Assembly: GCA_013822725.1 (NCBI GenBank)
Contig: PNKX01000006.1
Span: 150,411-214,410, forward strand
Direction of reading: 5' to 3'
From: Pirellula sp.
Lineage (GTDB): Bacteria > Planctomycetota > Planctomycetia > Pirellulales > Lacipirellulaceae
Length of the DNA stretch: 64,000 nucleotides
Shown: positions 1 to 8,639 of the stretch, piece after piece
Numbering within the stretch: position 1 is the first letter of the stretch
Layout: every line of letters begins with the position of its first letter
Translations under genes and position numbers: made by a program
Notes under the pieces: model-generated
What the model saw: the letters and a program-made list of their open reading frames with translations, nothing else
What the model was told of the DNA's origin: nothing
The model's database searches: none

Positions 1-214
1 GATCGCTCGCTCTGCTCTGCGCTTGCCGCCATCTTCTGCTTCTCTGCGGAGAGGCGTCATCGGCTAAATCGGCGTAACGCTGGGGCGTGGCAATGGTTTG
101 CGCGCTGCTGGCACTCCGACTAGCGAGAAACGGCACGGGGTTCGCTTTGGCTCATTGGCGGACACAAACGACCCATGCCGACTCAGGCAGTTATCTCTAG
201 AGGAGTGAGCGACG
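1..214. other. Left-edge non-coding stretch with leader of the first gene
   Basis: No convincing coding sequence is seen here; short open frames on the minus strand lack family features. The 3' end carries a good ribosome binding site (AGAGGAG near 199-205) in front of the ATG at 215. The upstream gene, if any, lies outside the window. Confidence 0.5.
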
Positions 215-679
215 ATGGAAACTAAACATAATCTCCGCGATGAAACGATCGAAAAGGTCCAGGACCTCATTCAGATCAACATCGATAGCCAAAAGGGCTT
301 CGCCGAGGCGGCCGACAAGGTGAAAGATCAAAAGATCGCCACGCTGTTCCGGCAACTCGGCGGCGAGCGAAAAACGAACACGACCGAACTTCAGCAGATC
401 GTCAATTTCAACGGCGAAGAGCCGCAGGAAGACGGGTCGTTCAAGGCGACCGTGCATCGCGCCTGGCTCGACGTGCGGGCAGCGCTCAACGGCGGCGACG
501 CGAGCGTGATCCTCAGCGAGGCGGAGCGCGGCGAAGATGCGATCAAGGAACTATACGAGGACGTGCTCAAGGAGACGGCTGGCTCGGCGGTGAACGACGT
601 GTTGACGCGCCAATACGCCAAGGTGAAGGCGGGGCACGACAGAGTGCGTGACTTGCGAGACGCCTACGCTCACGCCTAG
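215..679 (+). CDS. PA2169-like (DUF2383) four-helix-bundle protein
   Basis: A 154-residue, mostly helical, highly charged protein without signal peptide or membrane segment. Its pattern (an N-terminal helix with a DLIQINIDSQKGF-type stretch, then three further amphipathic helices with E/H/D positions) resembles the PA2169/DUF2383 ferritin-like family, which has no firmly established function and is often linked to stress. Length fits that family (about 150). The start is set by AGAGGAGTGAGC upstream of ATG. It is followed by a hairpin terminator, so it is probably monocistronic. The family call rests on overall pattern; metal binding is not shown by the sequence. Confidence 0.75.
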   Translation: METKHNLRDETIEKVQDLIQINIDSQKGFAEAADKVKDQKIATLFRQLGGERKTNTTELQQIVNFNGEEPQEDGSFKATVHRAWLDVRAALNGGDASVILSEAERGEDAIKELYEDVLKETAGSAVNDVLTRQYAKVKAGHDRVRDLRDAYAHA

Positions 680-710
680 TTCCGCCGTTTCAATTTTAAC
701 CATCGTGCGA

Positions 711-748
711 CCGGGGGCGGCCTGTAGACGGGCTGCCTCCGGTTTTTT
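711..748 (+). terminator. Rho-independent terminator after the PA2169-like gene
   Basis: A 12-base stem (711-722 with 731-742, two G-U pairs) and an 8-base loop, followed by six T (743-748). It lies 30 bases past the stop and ends almost at the 3' end of the convergent receiver gene. Confidence 0.8.
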
Positions 749-751
749 GCG

Positions 752-1174
752 TTAGCGCGGGCGACGTTCGGTAGCCTCGTGCCGGGGAAACCCTCCGGGG
801 ATGGTCGCCGCGACGACGAATTTCACCATGTAACCCAGGTCTTCTTGGTCGAAGGGCTTGGTGATGTAAAAGTCGCAGCCGGCGCTGCGGGCGGCGTCTT
901 CATCTTCTTTCAGCGCGCGGGCGGTGACGGCCCAGATGGGGATCTGGCGGGTGGCGGGATCGGCGCGGAGCCGGCGGGTCGCTTCCAGGCCGCACATGCC
1001 GGGAAGGCCGATGTCCATCAGGACGAGATCGGGCGGCGTGTGCAACGCGAACTCCAGCGCCTCCTCGGCCGAAGCGACGCAAATGAGTTTGGCGGCCACT
1101 CCTTCGAAGGCGAATACGTCTTCGATCAGGAGCGTGTTATCGGCGTTGTCTTCAACAAGCAAAACGGTTTTCAT
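752..1174 (-). CDS. Single-domain response regulator (CheY-like receiver)
   Basis: A 140-residue stand-alone receiver domain with no output domain. Visible conserved residues are the acidic pair E8/D9, the phosphoacceptor D54 in LVLMDIGLPG, T84 in the AVTARA stretch and K106 in YITKPF. It lies 61 bases downstream of a large hybrid-type sensor kinase on the same strand and is almost certainly co-transcribed with it. A receiver without output domain usually passes phosphate to another protein or binds a target directly. The C-terminal 15 residues (PGGFPRHEATERRPR) are an unstructured basic tail. Confidence 0.93.
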   Translation of the reverse strand: MKTVLLVEDNADNTLLIEDVFAFEGVAAKLICVASAEEALEFALHTPPDLVLMDIGLPGMCGLEATRRLRADPATRQIPIWAVTARALKEDEDAARSAGCDFYITKPFDQEDLGYMVKFVVAATIPGGFPRHEATERRPR

Positions 1175-1235
1175 GGTTGATCAATCGGCGGAAGGCGGGA
1201 GAGGTAGACGGGGTGCGTTAGCGCGGGTCGGAAAC

Positions 1236-3971
1236 TCAACGTTGAGGCGGAAGGAGGCGTTGCTTCTTCAACGCGCCGAGCGGTCTGGGATCGATCGAGG
1301 CCAGGGAGTCCGTCCAAGCGTCGTCGTCGTTCAGCCCTTGCGGACCGTCGGCTTGGGGAACGATCACCGTAAATGCGCTGCCGACGCCGAGCCGACTTGT
1401 CAGCGTGATGGTGCCGCACATCGCATTGGCGAGCGCGGCGCAAATCGACAAGCCCAGGCCGGTTCCCTCGACTCTACGTCCAGGGGAATGGACCTGTTCA
1501 AAATTCTCGAAGACGCGAAGTTGGTCGTCGGCCGAGATGCCGATGCCAGTATCGGAAACCACGAATCGCCACTCCTCGGCGACGCAAGCGGCGCTTAACG
1601 TGATCGTGCCGTGGTCGGTAAACTTCGCGGCGTTGCTGAGCAGGTTGAGGAGAATCTGCTTGAGCTTCGCTCGATCAAGAATGGGTACCGGCAGGCCGTC
1701 GGCGAGATGGACGTCAAGCTTCACCGCTGGTCGCTTTTGCAGGAGCGGCTCGGCCATCGCGACGAGTTCTTCGAACAACTCGAGGAGATCAATCGGTTCT
1801 GACTGATGCGATTGCTCTTTGGCCTCGGCCTTGGCGATGTCGAGGACGTTGTTGACCAGTCCGAGAAGATGTCGCCCGCTGGCGGCAATGCGTTCGACGC
1901 GGTCGCGTTGATGCTCGTCGAGGTCATGAGCGGCGACATGCCGGAGGAGGCCGGTGGAGAAGCCGATGATCGAGTTCAGCGGGGTGCGCAACTCGTGACT
2001 CATGTTGCGGAGAAAGATTGTCTTGGCGGCGGCTGCGGCCTCGGCGGCTTCCGCCAGGTCGGCCAGTCTTTCGTTGGATTCGGCGATCGTTTCCACATGC
2101 TCGAGAAGTTGACGCTGGGCTTCGCGTTCTTCGGTGATGTCGGTAATGGAACCGGCCATGCGGACCGGCTGGCCGTTCGCATCCCAGGCGCCTTGGCCGC
2201 GAATGCGGAGCCAGACCCAATCGTCGCGGAAGGTGAGGAACTTGATAACGACGTCGTAGGCGGCCCCCCGTTGAAAATGGTCGTCGATTGCTTGCTGAAT
2301 TCGCGGGACGTCTTCAGCGCTGACGCGCGTGAACCAATGTTGATAAGAGAGCGGTTCGTCATCCGGCGGGTAGCCGAGCATCTCTCGATAACGGGGCGAC
2401 GCATAGAAGCCGTCGATGCCTAGTCGCCATTCCCAAATGCCGTCCTGAGAGGCGCACACGGCCAGATCGAAACGTTGCTCGCTGTCGCGCAGCGCCGCTG
2501 CGCTGCGCTCGGCTTCAGCGGTGCGTTGCACGGCGCGTTGGCGGAGTTGGATCGTAATGCCGATCAGCAAAGCGCTAAACAGCCCCTTCGATAAGGCGAG
2601 GGAGGGGCCGTAAGAATAGTGTCCAGCCACGGTTTGAGCGGTGGGCCAGACGTTGAATTGCCAGTGCAGGCCGCGCAGGTCGAGCTTGGAGGCGACTACT
2701 ATCGCGGGGTCGGGGGCAGGGTCGAGCGACGTGGAAAAGATTTGCTGGTCGTGGTTTTGGTCGCTGACGCTGAAGTCAAACCCCGTGTGGCGGCGGTCGT
2801 TCGCGATGGCGTCGAGGATCATATTCAGCCGGAAGATGGCGGCGGCGCAACCATTCATTTCGCCCTGACGACTGACGGTGGGCCTGTAGCCGATGAAGCC
2901 GGTCTCGCCATGAAGCAGCGTCAGGACCGGCGTGAAGGTGAAGCGACCGGTGTCGCGAGCCCGTTTGACGGCGGCATGACGCGGACCTGGCGGCAGCGGA
3001 TGGCCGATATAGTCTTGCCGATCGTCGGCGGTGCACATCCAACGAACGTGAAGATCGTCGTCGATCCAGTAGAGGGAGAGAATCCCGTCGAAGTCCTCCA
3101 GTAGTCGCTTGGCGTCCTTGTATTGTTCGACGGGTTCAAGTGAATTCCAGCGCAGGGCAAAGCGATCGACGGCCCTCAGACTCGCTTGCAGCCGCTCGCG
3201 GACCTGCGTTCGCACCGCCGTCGCCGCCGCGGCGGTTTCCCGGCGCAGATGAATGGTCTCATTGTCGACGAGTTCGCACCAAATCATGAAGCTGACGGCG
3301 GCAAAGGCGAGAGAGAGAGAGTATGAGAGCCAATGGGTCGATTCCGCCGAGTGGCGCGGACCGCACGAAATTGCAATGATCGCGACGCCCAGGAGGAAGA
3401 GGCCAGCCGCCGTCGTGAAGGCCATGCCGGCGGTGACGCACCAGCCGACCTTCGCGTCGGCGCCCATGAAGTAGTGATTCATCGCCACCCAGGAGATCAT
3501 GCAGATCATGATCCCCAGCAGTAGAGCGAACAACGAACCATGCCGGAGGCGATGCTGCGCCAGAATCGACAGGCTGAACATCAACATGCTCAGGCCCGTG
3601 GCGAGCGCCACCTTGCCGGGTCCGATACGCTCGGACATCGCGGCAGAGGGACGAAAGAGCATGTTGTCGACGTCGAGGCCGATGAGTTTGAGGCTCTTGG
3701 CAATGCACAGCAGGGAAAGTAGCAAGGCCGCCAGCGCGATGCCTTCCGCTGTCTTGCGATGGCCGAAGATACTGCAGGCCAAACTTAGCCCGCAGAGGGC
3801 GAACAGCACCGCCGTATTGAAGCGGAGCGTCGGCCCAGGGCTGACAAGTTCGAGCAGGCCGATCAGTTCGTAGGCCCAGGCAATGATCATCGTGACGCCA
3901 AGCGCGGTGACGGCCGCGGCGACGACAAGGGCGCCCCATTCAACCGGCGAGTAGCGTCGGATCGGCGTCAT
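1236..3971 (-). CDS. Membrane sensor histidine kinase (CHASE-like, PAS, HisKA, HATPase)
   Basis: About 911 residues from the ATG at 3971. An in-frame extension to 4127 looks like untranslated leader (basic, low similarity to any domain), so I chose MTPIRRYSPVEW as start. Domains in order: six to eight hydrophobic helices (about 10-235), a CHASE-like periplasmic sensor (about 245-440), a further TM near 460-475, a PAS domain (about 500-615), HisKA with phosphorylated H659 in NMSHELRTPLN, and a HATPase with LNLLSNAAKF (N box) and DTGIGI and GTGLGLS (G boxes). No receiver domain is fused; the separate receiver gene 61 bases downstream is the likely partner. The signal is unknown. Confidence 0.92.
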   Translation of the reverse strand: MTPIRRYSPVEWGALVVAAAVTALGVTMIIAWAYELIGLLELVSPGPTLRFNTAVLFALCGLSLACSIFGHRKTAEGIALAALLLSLLCIAKSLKLIGLDVDNMLFRPSAAMSERIGPGKVALATGLSMLMFSLSILAQHRLRHGSLFALLLGIMICMISWVAMNHYFMGADAKVGWCVTAGMAFTTAAGLFLLGVAIIAISCGPRHSAESTHWLSYSLSLAFAAVSFMIWCELVDNETIHLRRETAAAATAVRTQVRERLQASLRAVDRFALRWNSLEPVEQYKDAKRLLEDFDGILSLYWIDDDLHVRWMCTADDRQDYIGHPLPPGPRHAAVKRARDTGRFTFTPVLTLLHGETGFIGYRPTVSRQGEMNGCAAAIFRLNMILDAIANDRRHTGFDFSVSDQNHDQQIFSTSLDPAPDPAIVVASKLDLRGLHWQFNVWPTAQTVAGHYSYGPSLALSKGLFSALLIGITIQLRQRAVQRTAEAERSAAALRDSEQRFDLAVCASQDGIWEWRLGIDGFYASPRYREMLGYPPDDEPLSYQHWFTRVSAEDVPRIQQAIDDHFQRGAAYDVVIKFLTFRDDWVWLRIRGQGAWDANGQPVRMAGSITDITEEREAQRQLLEHVETIAESNERLADLAEAAEAAAAAKTIFLRNMSHELRTPLNSIIGFSTGLLRHVAAHDLDEHQRDRVERIAASGRHLLGLVNNVLDIAKAEAKEQSHQSEPIDLLELFEELVAMAEPLLQKRPAVKLDVHLADGLPVPILDRAKLKQILLNLLSNAAKFTDHGTITLSAACVAEEWRFVVSDTGIGISADDQLRVFENFEQVHSPGRRVEGTGLGLSICAALANAMCGTITLTSRLGVGSAFTVIVPQADGPQGLNDDDAWTDSLASIDPRPLGALKKQRLLPPQR

Positions 3972-4212
3972 GCTGTGAACATCAATGAGGTAGGGCCTGC
4001 GACCGTGAGGCGAATGGCGTCGAGAAACTGCGGGAAGCGACGCGAATTCGCGACAACGACGCGGCCCGTTTTCGTATATTTGCGAAAGCGTGCAAAGAGA
4101 AGTTTTCGGCAGTCCGCAGCGTGCCATTCGCTCGTTGTGGAAGGAGTTCGTGCTCGCCCCTCTGTAGGGGGTGTGCGGCGACTCTTGGTTTGCAGAACAG
4201 GAGCGTGCTGGG

Positions 4213-5220
4213 ATGAAGGCATTTCAATATGAGTCGTTTGGGCTTGATGGGTTAAAACTTGTTGATGTCGCTGAGCCGACGCCGGGGCCGCGTGAGGCGG
4301 CGGTGCGATTTCGCGCGGCCTCGCTCAACTACCGTGACCTGCTCTTCGCGTGGGGCGTCTACAATCCGCGGGCGAAGTTTCCGACGATTCCGCTATCTGA
4401 CGGAGCGGGGGAAGTCACCGCAGTCGGCAGCGAGGTGACTCGCTGGAAGGTCGGCGACCGGGTTTGCCCGATCTTCGCGCAGGGGTGGCTCGAAGGGCCG
4501 TACAACTCGGCGAAGGCAGGGACGACGCTCGGCGCCGGCGACTTGCCGGGCGTGCTGCGCGAGGTCGGCTGCTTCGATGAGCAGTCGCTCGTGCGGATCC
4601 CGGAGCATCTTTCGTACGAAGAAGCGGCGACGCTGCCGTGCGCGGGGGTGACGGCGTGGAACTCGCTGGTCGTGTTCGGGAACCTCCAAGCAGGCGAGAC
4701 GGTCCTGACTTTAGGAACCGGCGGCGTCTCGATCTTCGCGTTGCAACTCGCGAAGCTGCATGGCGCGCGGGTGATCGCCACGAGCAGCAGCGACGAAAAA
4801 CTTGCGCGGGTCCGCGGGATGGGGGCTGATGAGACGATCAATTACAAGTCGACGCCCGACTGGGAAAAGGAAGTCTTGCGGCTGACTGGCGGCGTGGGGG
4901 TTGACCATGTGGTCGAGGTAGGCGGCGCTGGGACGATTGGCAAGTCGATTGCCGCCGCACGGATCGCCGGGAAGATCAGCGTCATCGGCGTGCTGGCGCA
5001 AGGCGAAGGGATCAATCCGATGTTCCTGTTGATGAAGACGCTGGCGCTACAAGGAATTTTTGTGGGATCGCGGGAGATGTTTGAGCATCTCAACTCGGCG
5101 ATCAGCGTCGCGCAGCTTAGGCCGGTGATCGATCGGACGTTTGCGTTTGAAGAGGCGGTCGAAGCGCTGAAGCATATGGAGGCGGGGTCGCACTTTGCGA
5201 AGATTGTGTTGCGGTATTGA
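4213..5220 (+). CDS. Zinc-independent MDR-family NAD(P)-dependent oxidoreductase
   Basis: 335 residues. The N-terminal GroES-like domain has the SLNYRDLLFAWG stretch seen in quinone-oxidoreductase-like MDR enzymes. The Rossmann domain has the nucleotide loop LTLGTGGVSIFALQLA. The cysteines and histidine of the catalytic zinc site of classical alcohol dehydrogenases are missing, so a hydride transfer to enone, quinone or similar is more likely than alcohol oxidation. The start at 4213 follows AGGAG at 4199-4203; an upstream frame from 4171 lacks such a site. Divergent from the histidine kinase. The substrate cannot be read from sequence. Confidence 0.9.
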   Translation: MKAFQYESFGLDGLKLVDVAEPTPGPREAAVRFRAASLNYRDLLFAWGVYNPRAKFPTIPLSDGAGEVTAVGSEVTRWKVGDRVCPIFAQGWLEGPYNSAKAGTTLGAGDLPGVLREVGCFDEQSLVRIPEHLSYEEAATLPCAGVTAWNSLVVFGNLQAGETVLTLGTGGVSIFALQLAKLHGARVIATSSSDEKLARVRGMGADETINYKSTPDWEKEVLRLTGGVGVDHVVEVGGAGTIGKSIAAARIAGKISVIGVLAQGEGINPMFLLMKTLALQGIFVGSREMFEHLNSAISVAQLRPVIDRTFAFEEAVEALKHMEAGSHFAKIVLRY

Positions 5221-5228
5221 GCGTTCGA

Positions 5229-5525
5229 ATGTGTGAGAACTGGCGAACATTGAAGCCCGGTGAGCGCATTCGCTTGCTTTGCGTTCCGGTAAGCGATTTG
5301 CGGCAGCGAGAGCGCGAGCTTCAGGATGGCGCCGAAATGGCTGGCTGGACGGCTGATACCCTTGAGCGAATTCTGAGCATCGATCCTGTGGTAACGATCG
5401 ATCATGTTGATGAATATGGCATGCCGTGGTTCAGATATGAGCTGATCGGGGCGGAAGGCGTGGTCGAACATCACTCGTTGGCGATTTACGATGATGAATC
5501 TTGGGAACGTGTGGCGCGCGATTGA
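5229..5525 (+). CDS. Conserved hypothetical protein, about 98 residues
   Basis: A small soluble protein starting 8 bases after the oxidoreductase stop; a TTG at 5217 would even overlap that stop. It has a WRTLKPGERIRLL opening, a charged middle helix and a DEYGMPWFRYEL strand, a composition typical of genuine coding DNA and not of a shadow frame. I recall similar small proteins of unknown function in several bacteria, but cannot name a domain. Likely co-transcribed with the oxidoreductase. Confidence 0.65.
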   Translation: MCENWRTLKPGERIRLLCVPVSDLRQRERELQDGAEMAGWTADTLERILSIDPVVTIDHVDEYGMPWFRYELIGAEGVVEHHSLAIYDDESWERVARD

Positions 5526-5538
5526 CGCTTGTCGTCAC

Positions 5539-5650
5539 GGCAACCCTGATTCAACCCTTTCAGGGTTGCCACATGTACATTGATGGCTTACCCAGGGTAG
5601 TTCGCTGCGCGACCAACCCTGGGCTGGATGATTGAATCCTTTCAGGATTC
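5539..5650. repeat. Cluster of three intergenic palindromes
   Basis: Three consecutive hairpins fill the gap. GGCAACCCTG (5539-5548) pairs with 5561-5570; CCCAGGGT (5591-5598) pairs with 5616-5623; and GAATCC pairs with GGATTC within 5634-5650. The motifs share the words AACCCTG/CAGGGTT, as in the palindrome clusters near 28.8 kb. There is no T-tract, so it is not a simple terminator. Confidence 0.7.
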
Positions 5651-5703
5651 GAGTACGTTCTGTTCGCCTAGTTCTTTCTCACCATGAACCTGCTACGCCG
5701 CCT

Positions 5704-6837
5704 ATGTTGTTCTACCTGAGCACTCTCCTGGGCATCGGGCTCATTCTGTTGGCGCTCTACGACGCCTTCGAAACGCTCGTGTTGCCGCGGCGCGTGACGC
5801 GGCGGTTGCGGATCGCGAAAAACTACTTTTGGGCGACTTGGAGCGTGTGGCGCCGGCTGTGCGATTTGATCAAGCCGGGGCATGCTCGTGAAAGCACGCT
5901 CAGCGTGTTTGGGCCGCTGTCGCTCTTCGGGCTGTTCGCCTGTTGGGTGGCGATCATCATCACTGGTTTTGCCCTGTTGCACTGGCTCGGCAATACGCTG
6001 ACGCCCCCCTCGAATCGTGAGTTCCGTCAGTGTCTGTACCACAGCGGCGAAACATTTTTCACGTTGGGTTACGGCGACGTCACGCCGGTGACCTACATCG
6101 GCAAATTCTTGGCGGTGATGGAGGCGGGGATCGGGTTCGGGTTCATGGCGGTGGTCATCGGGTATCTGCCGGTGTTGTATCAAGCCTTTTCAAGCCGCGA
6201 GCGGAGCATCTCGCTGCTCGATGCCCGCGCGGGTTCGCCGCCGACGGCGTTCGAGCTTTGGAAACGATTTGGCCGCCTTGCCGATCGACACGAAACGGAT
6301 CGCTTCCTGGCCGAGTGGGAGATCTGGTCGGCGGAGTTGTTGGAAAGCCATCTCTCGTTCCCCGTGTTGGGTTACTATCGCTCGCAGCATGACAATCAGT
6401 CTTGGTTGGCGGCGCTCGCGCTCGTGCTTGACGCCTCGTCGATGTTGTTGGTGCGGGGCGCCGCCGAGTCGCAGCAACGCGCGCGGTTGACCTTCGCCAT
6501 GGCCAGACATGCGTCGGTCGATATGTGTCTCGTGTTTAAGTTGCCGCCGCGCGAACCGAACGTCGAGCGGCTGACGGACGACGAGATCTCTCGGCTGTTC
6601 GTCGGCGACGACGCACGGCGACCGACTGCGGAACAAATTCGACAGCTGCGCGAGTTGCAATCGCTGTACGAACCGTTCTTGCAAGCGCTGGCCGACTACT
6701 TTCGTCTCTTCCTGCCGCGATTCGTTTCCGATCGACCGGCGGTCGACAACTGGCAGACGAGTCCGTGGACAAGTCGGGCGCCGCGCTTGGGAGAGCTTTC
6801 TGGCGAGGATCGTGCGTCGAACGAGCACTTTCGGTGA
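5704..6837 (+). CDS. Two-TM potassium-type ion channel with long cytoplasmic tail
   Basis: About 377 residues from the ATG at 5704 (a TTG at 5632 would add 24 residues without hydrophobic character). An N-terminal hydrophobic helix (1-20) is followed by an amphipathic linker, a TM segment (about 70-95), a pore helix and the selectivity filter TLGYGD at 120-125, then the last TM (about 130-155). This is the Ion_trans_2 pattern and predicts K+ selectivity. The roughly 210-residue C-terminal part is helical and is not an RCK/TrkA domain (no GxGxxG nucleotide fold seen), so its gating input is unknown. Confidence 0.88.
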   Translation: MLFYLSTLLGIGLILLALYDAFETLVLPRRVTRRLRIAKNYFWATWSVWRRLCDLIKPGHARESTLSVFGPLSLFGLFACWVAIIITGFALLHWLGNTLTPPSNREFRQCLYHSGETFFTLGYGDVTPVTYIGKFLAVMEAGIGFGFMAVVIGYLPVLYQAFSSRERSISLLDARAGSPPTAFELWKRFGRLADRHETDRFLAEWEIWSAELLESHLSFPVLGYYRSQHDNQSWLAALALVLDASSMLLVRGAAESQQRARLTFAMARHASVDMCLVFKLPPREPNVERLTDDEISRLFVGDDARRPTAEQIRQLRELQSLYEPFLQALADYFRLFLPRFVSDRPAVDNWQTSPWTSRAPRLGELSGEDRASNEHFR

Positions 6838-7038
6838 GGGCGCGGCGAGGCTGAGACGATGCGGCGCCGCTCCGGCAGGTCGTTGACCCGCGGCTGCGGG
6901 GTTTTGGCTCAAGTTTTTGTGCAAGAACGTCGATCAGGGGCAATGCGTGTGCGCCTTGGCGCACCTTCTCTGCTAGCGGCTGCGCGCGACGGATCGCGCC
7001 GCAGCGTTGGTCGTTGCTGTTCCTGCGGAGCGTCGGTC

Positions 7039-7587
7039 ATGGAAGGTCAGTCGTCGCGCAATTCGCTCTTGGCGTCCGGAACGGTGATCGCGGCGCTGAT
7101 CAGCGGCGTGACGGCGCTTGTCACCGCGCTGTTGCCGTGGTTGTTGCCGGAGAAGGCGCCGACGGGCGTGGAACCGGCGGCGATTGTCGCCATGCGGGAC
7201 GCGCCAGCGAAAAGCGGCGTCCCCAATCTCACGATTGGCACGTGGACCATCGTCTCAAGCGTCGATGACGCCGGCAACGACTACGCGGGGAGCACGCTGC
7301 GGTTTCTCACGCAGCACGACCTCGGCGAACGCGTCGAGGCGAGCGGTTTCTTCGAGTGGAGGTTCGGCCAGCAGGCGCTCGGCCGCGAGCAAGTCGTCGC
7401 CACCTACGATCCGGCGACGCGGCAGCTGTTCATTGAGGGAAAGTACACCGACAACCCCGAGGTGCTCGCGCCTGGGTCGTTCTCAGCGGAACTCTCGGAG
7501 GATGGCCGGCAACTGGTGAATGGCCGGTGGGGGAATGTGCCTGGGGAGCGGGTTGGCATCCTGGGGACGTGGGAAGCCCGCCGTTAG
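7039..7587 (+). CDS. Membrane-anchored protein of unknown function
   Basis: 182 residues from ATG 7039 (the frame opens at 6859, but the first 60 residues are Arg/Cys-rich and unlikely to be translated). One hydrophobic segment (about 10-35, TVIAALISGVTALVTALLPW) precedes a soluble domain of about 130 residues with alternating strands (TIGTWTIVSS, TLRFLTQ, ATYDPATRQLFIEGKY, GRWGNVPG), suggesting a small beta-sandwich or lipocalin-like fold outside the membrane. I do not recognise the family. Confidence 0.6.
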   Translation: MEGQSSRNSLLASGTVIAALISGVTALVTALLPWLLPEKAPTGVEPAAIVAMRDAPAKSGVPNLTIGTWTIVSSVDDAGNDYAGSTLRFLTQHDLGERVEASGFFEWRFGQQALGREQVVATYDPATRQLFIEGKYTDNPEVLAPGSFSAELSEDGRQLVNGRWGNVPGERVGILGTWEARR

Positions 7588-7794
7588 GAATCAGCAATTG
7601 TTGATGCTCTTTTCGCTAAGGCTGGCCGTTGCTCTGCGCTGGAACGAATCGTGGCGACGGCCGCTGATTCAGCTTATAATGCACTTCTAGCGAACAGAGG
7701 CGAGACGGTTGGCCACGTCGCCTTGCGGCCTGTCAGATGCGGCTGACAGATCAAGCCGAACTTGTCCACTTCTCAAGGCGACAGTGAGGAAGAA

Positions 7795-8403
7795 ATGAGG
7801 CGATTTTTTTCGCGAGCATGGCTCGCGGCAGCCGTGGCGTTGGCCTCAACGGCCATCAACGCGGCGAACTACGACGAAACATTGTTGGGGGATCTTTCCG
7901 GCGTCCCCGCGACCCCGACGACTTGGAATTTAGCGGCTGGGGCCAACGTCCTGAAGGGTTCGGCCGGCACGTCGAGCGACTACGACATTTTCTCGCTCAC
8001 GATTCCCGCCGGGCATCGGCTTGATTCGCTGACTCTCGACGCCTACCAGAACCAGGGATACGCATCATTCCTTGGCATTCAAGCGGGAACGACGTGGACG
8101 GCTGGCTTGGGATGGTCCGTGGATGGCAACGCGCTGCTGGGCTACGACCTGTTCGACATTGGTTTCGTAGGAACAAACCGTTTGCCCGACATTGCGTTGA
8201 ACGGCAACACGATTGGTCCGCAGTTTACGCCGCCGTTGGGAAGCGGGACCTACACGATGCTGCTACAGGATACGGGCAGCACCTACGGCTACCAATTCAC
8301 GTTCAACGTCTCGGCCGTGCCGGAGCCGGCGACGCTGGGGCTAGCGGCCGTTGGTTTGATCGGCATTGCTAGATTTGCCCGCCGCGCTGATCGCGTGCAA
8401 TGA
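7795..8403 (+). CDS. PEP-CTERM sorted secreted protein
   Basis: 202 residues starting at ATG 7795 behind GAGGAAG. The N-terminus is a signal peptide (MRRFFSRAWLAAAVALASTAINA). The body is a beta-rich domain with asparagine- and glycine-rich strands, resembling a pre-peptidase C-terminal-type sandwich. The C-terminus has the full sorting signal: VPEPATLG, a hydrophobic helix, and an arginine cluster (RFARRADR). Such proteins are processed by an exosortase and retained at or released from the cell surface. No exosortase gene is in the window. Confidence 0.88.
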   Translation: MRRFFSRAWLAAAVALASTAINAANYDETLLGDLSGVPATPTTWNLAAGANVLKGSAGTSSDYDIFSLTIPAGHRLDSLTLDAYQNQGYASFLGIQAGTTWTAGLGWSVDGNALLGYDLFDIGFVGTNRLPDIALNGNTIGPQFTPPLGSGTYTMLLQDTGSTYGYQFTFNVSAVPEPATLGLAAVGLIGIARFARRADRVQ

Positions 8404-8435
8404 TAAGAGCGAGTCGCAGCTCGTTGTAGCATTTC

Positions 8436-8524
8436 CAGCCCCGGGCTCCGCCCGGGGGTAGCATCACGCGCGACGACGCCTACCGGAATAGAAACCGACC
8501 TCCGGGCGAAGCCCGGGGCTGCAA
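8436..8524. repeat. 88-bp palindromic intergenic element, copy 1
   Basis: A left hairpin (CAGCCCCGGGCTCCGCCCGG...) and a right hairpin (...CCGGGCGAAGCCCGGGGCTGC) flank a spacer of about 43 bases containing GTAGC, CGACG, CGGAATRG and CCGACC. Copies 2 (10973-11060) and 3 (36128-36216) have the same length, order and spacer words, so this is a defined repeat unit and not chance GC pairing. Confidence 0.85.
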
Positions 8525-8566
8525 GGATGCACGCGGGCTCTGAGATCGCACTTGCCACTCAATACA

Positions 8567-8598
8567 AACAGCCCTGACCAAGACTGGTCAGGGCTGTT
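8567..8598 (-). terminator. Terminator of the SDR oxidoreductase gene
   Basis: A perfect 14-base stem (8567-8580 with 8585-8598) and a 4-base loop. On the minus strand it is followed by TTTGTATT, which fits termination of leftward transcription from the SDR gene ending at 8640. Confidence 0.85.
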
Positions 8599-8639
8599 GG
8601 CGTTAACGGGTACGGCGTTGTCCGATTACGGAGCTGAGA

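Noticed and set aside
779..1180. Open frame opposite the receiver gene
   Set aside because: It is antisense to a clear receiver domain, with the Gly/Ala/Arg-rich composition expected of a shadow frame in GC-rich DNA.
3972..4127. N-terminal extension of the histidine kinase
   Set aside because: About 52 residues of basic, non-hydrophobic sequence upstream of a good membrane-sensor start.
6190..6924. Minus-strand 244-codon frame over the ion channel gene
   Set aside because: Antisense to the channel with its TLGYGD filter; Arg-rich without domain features.
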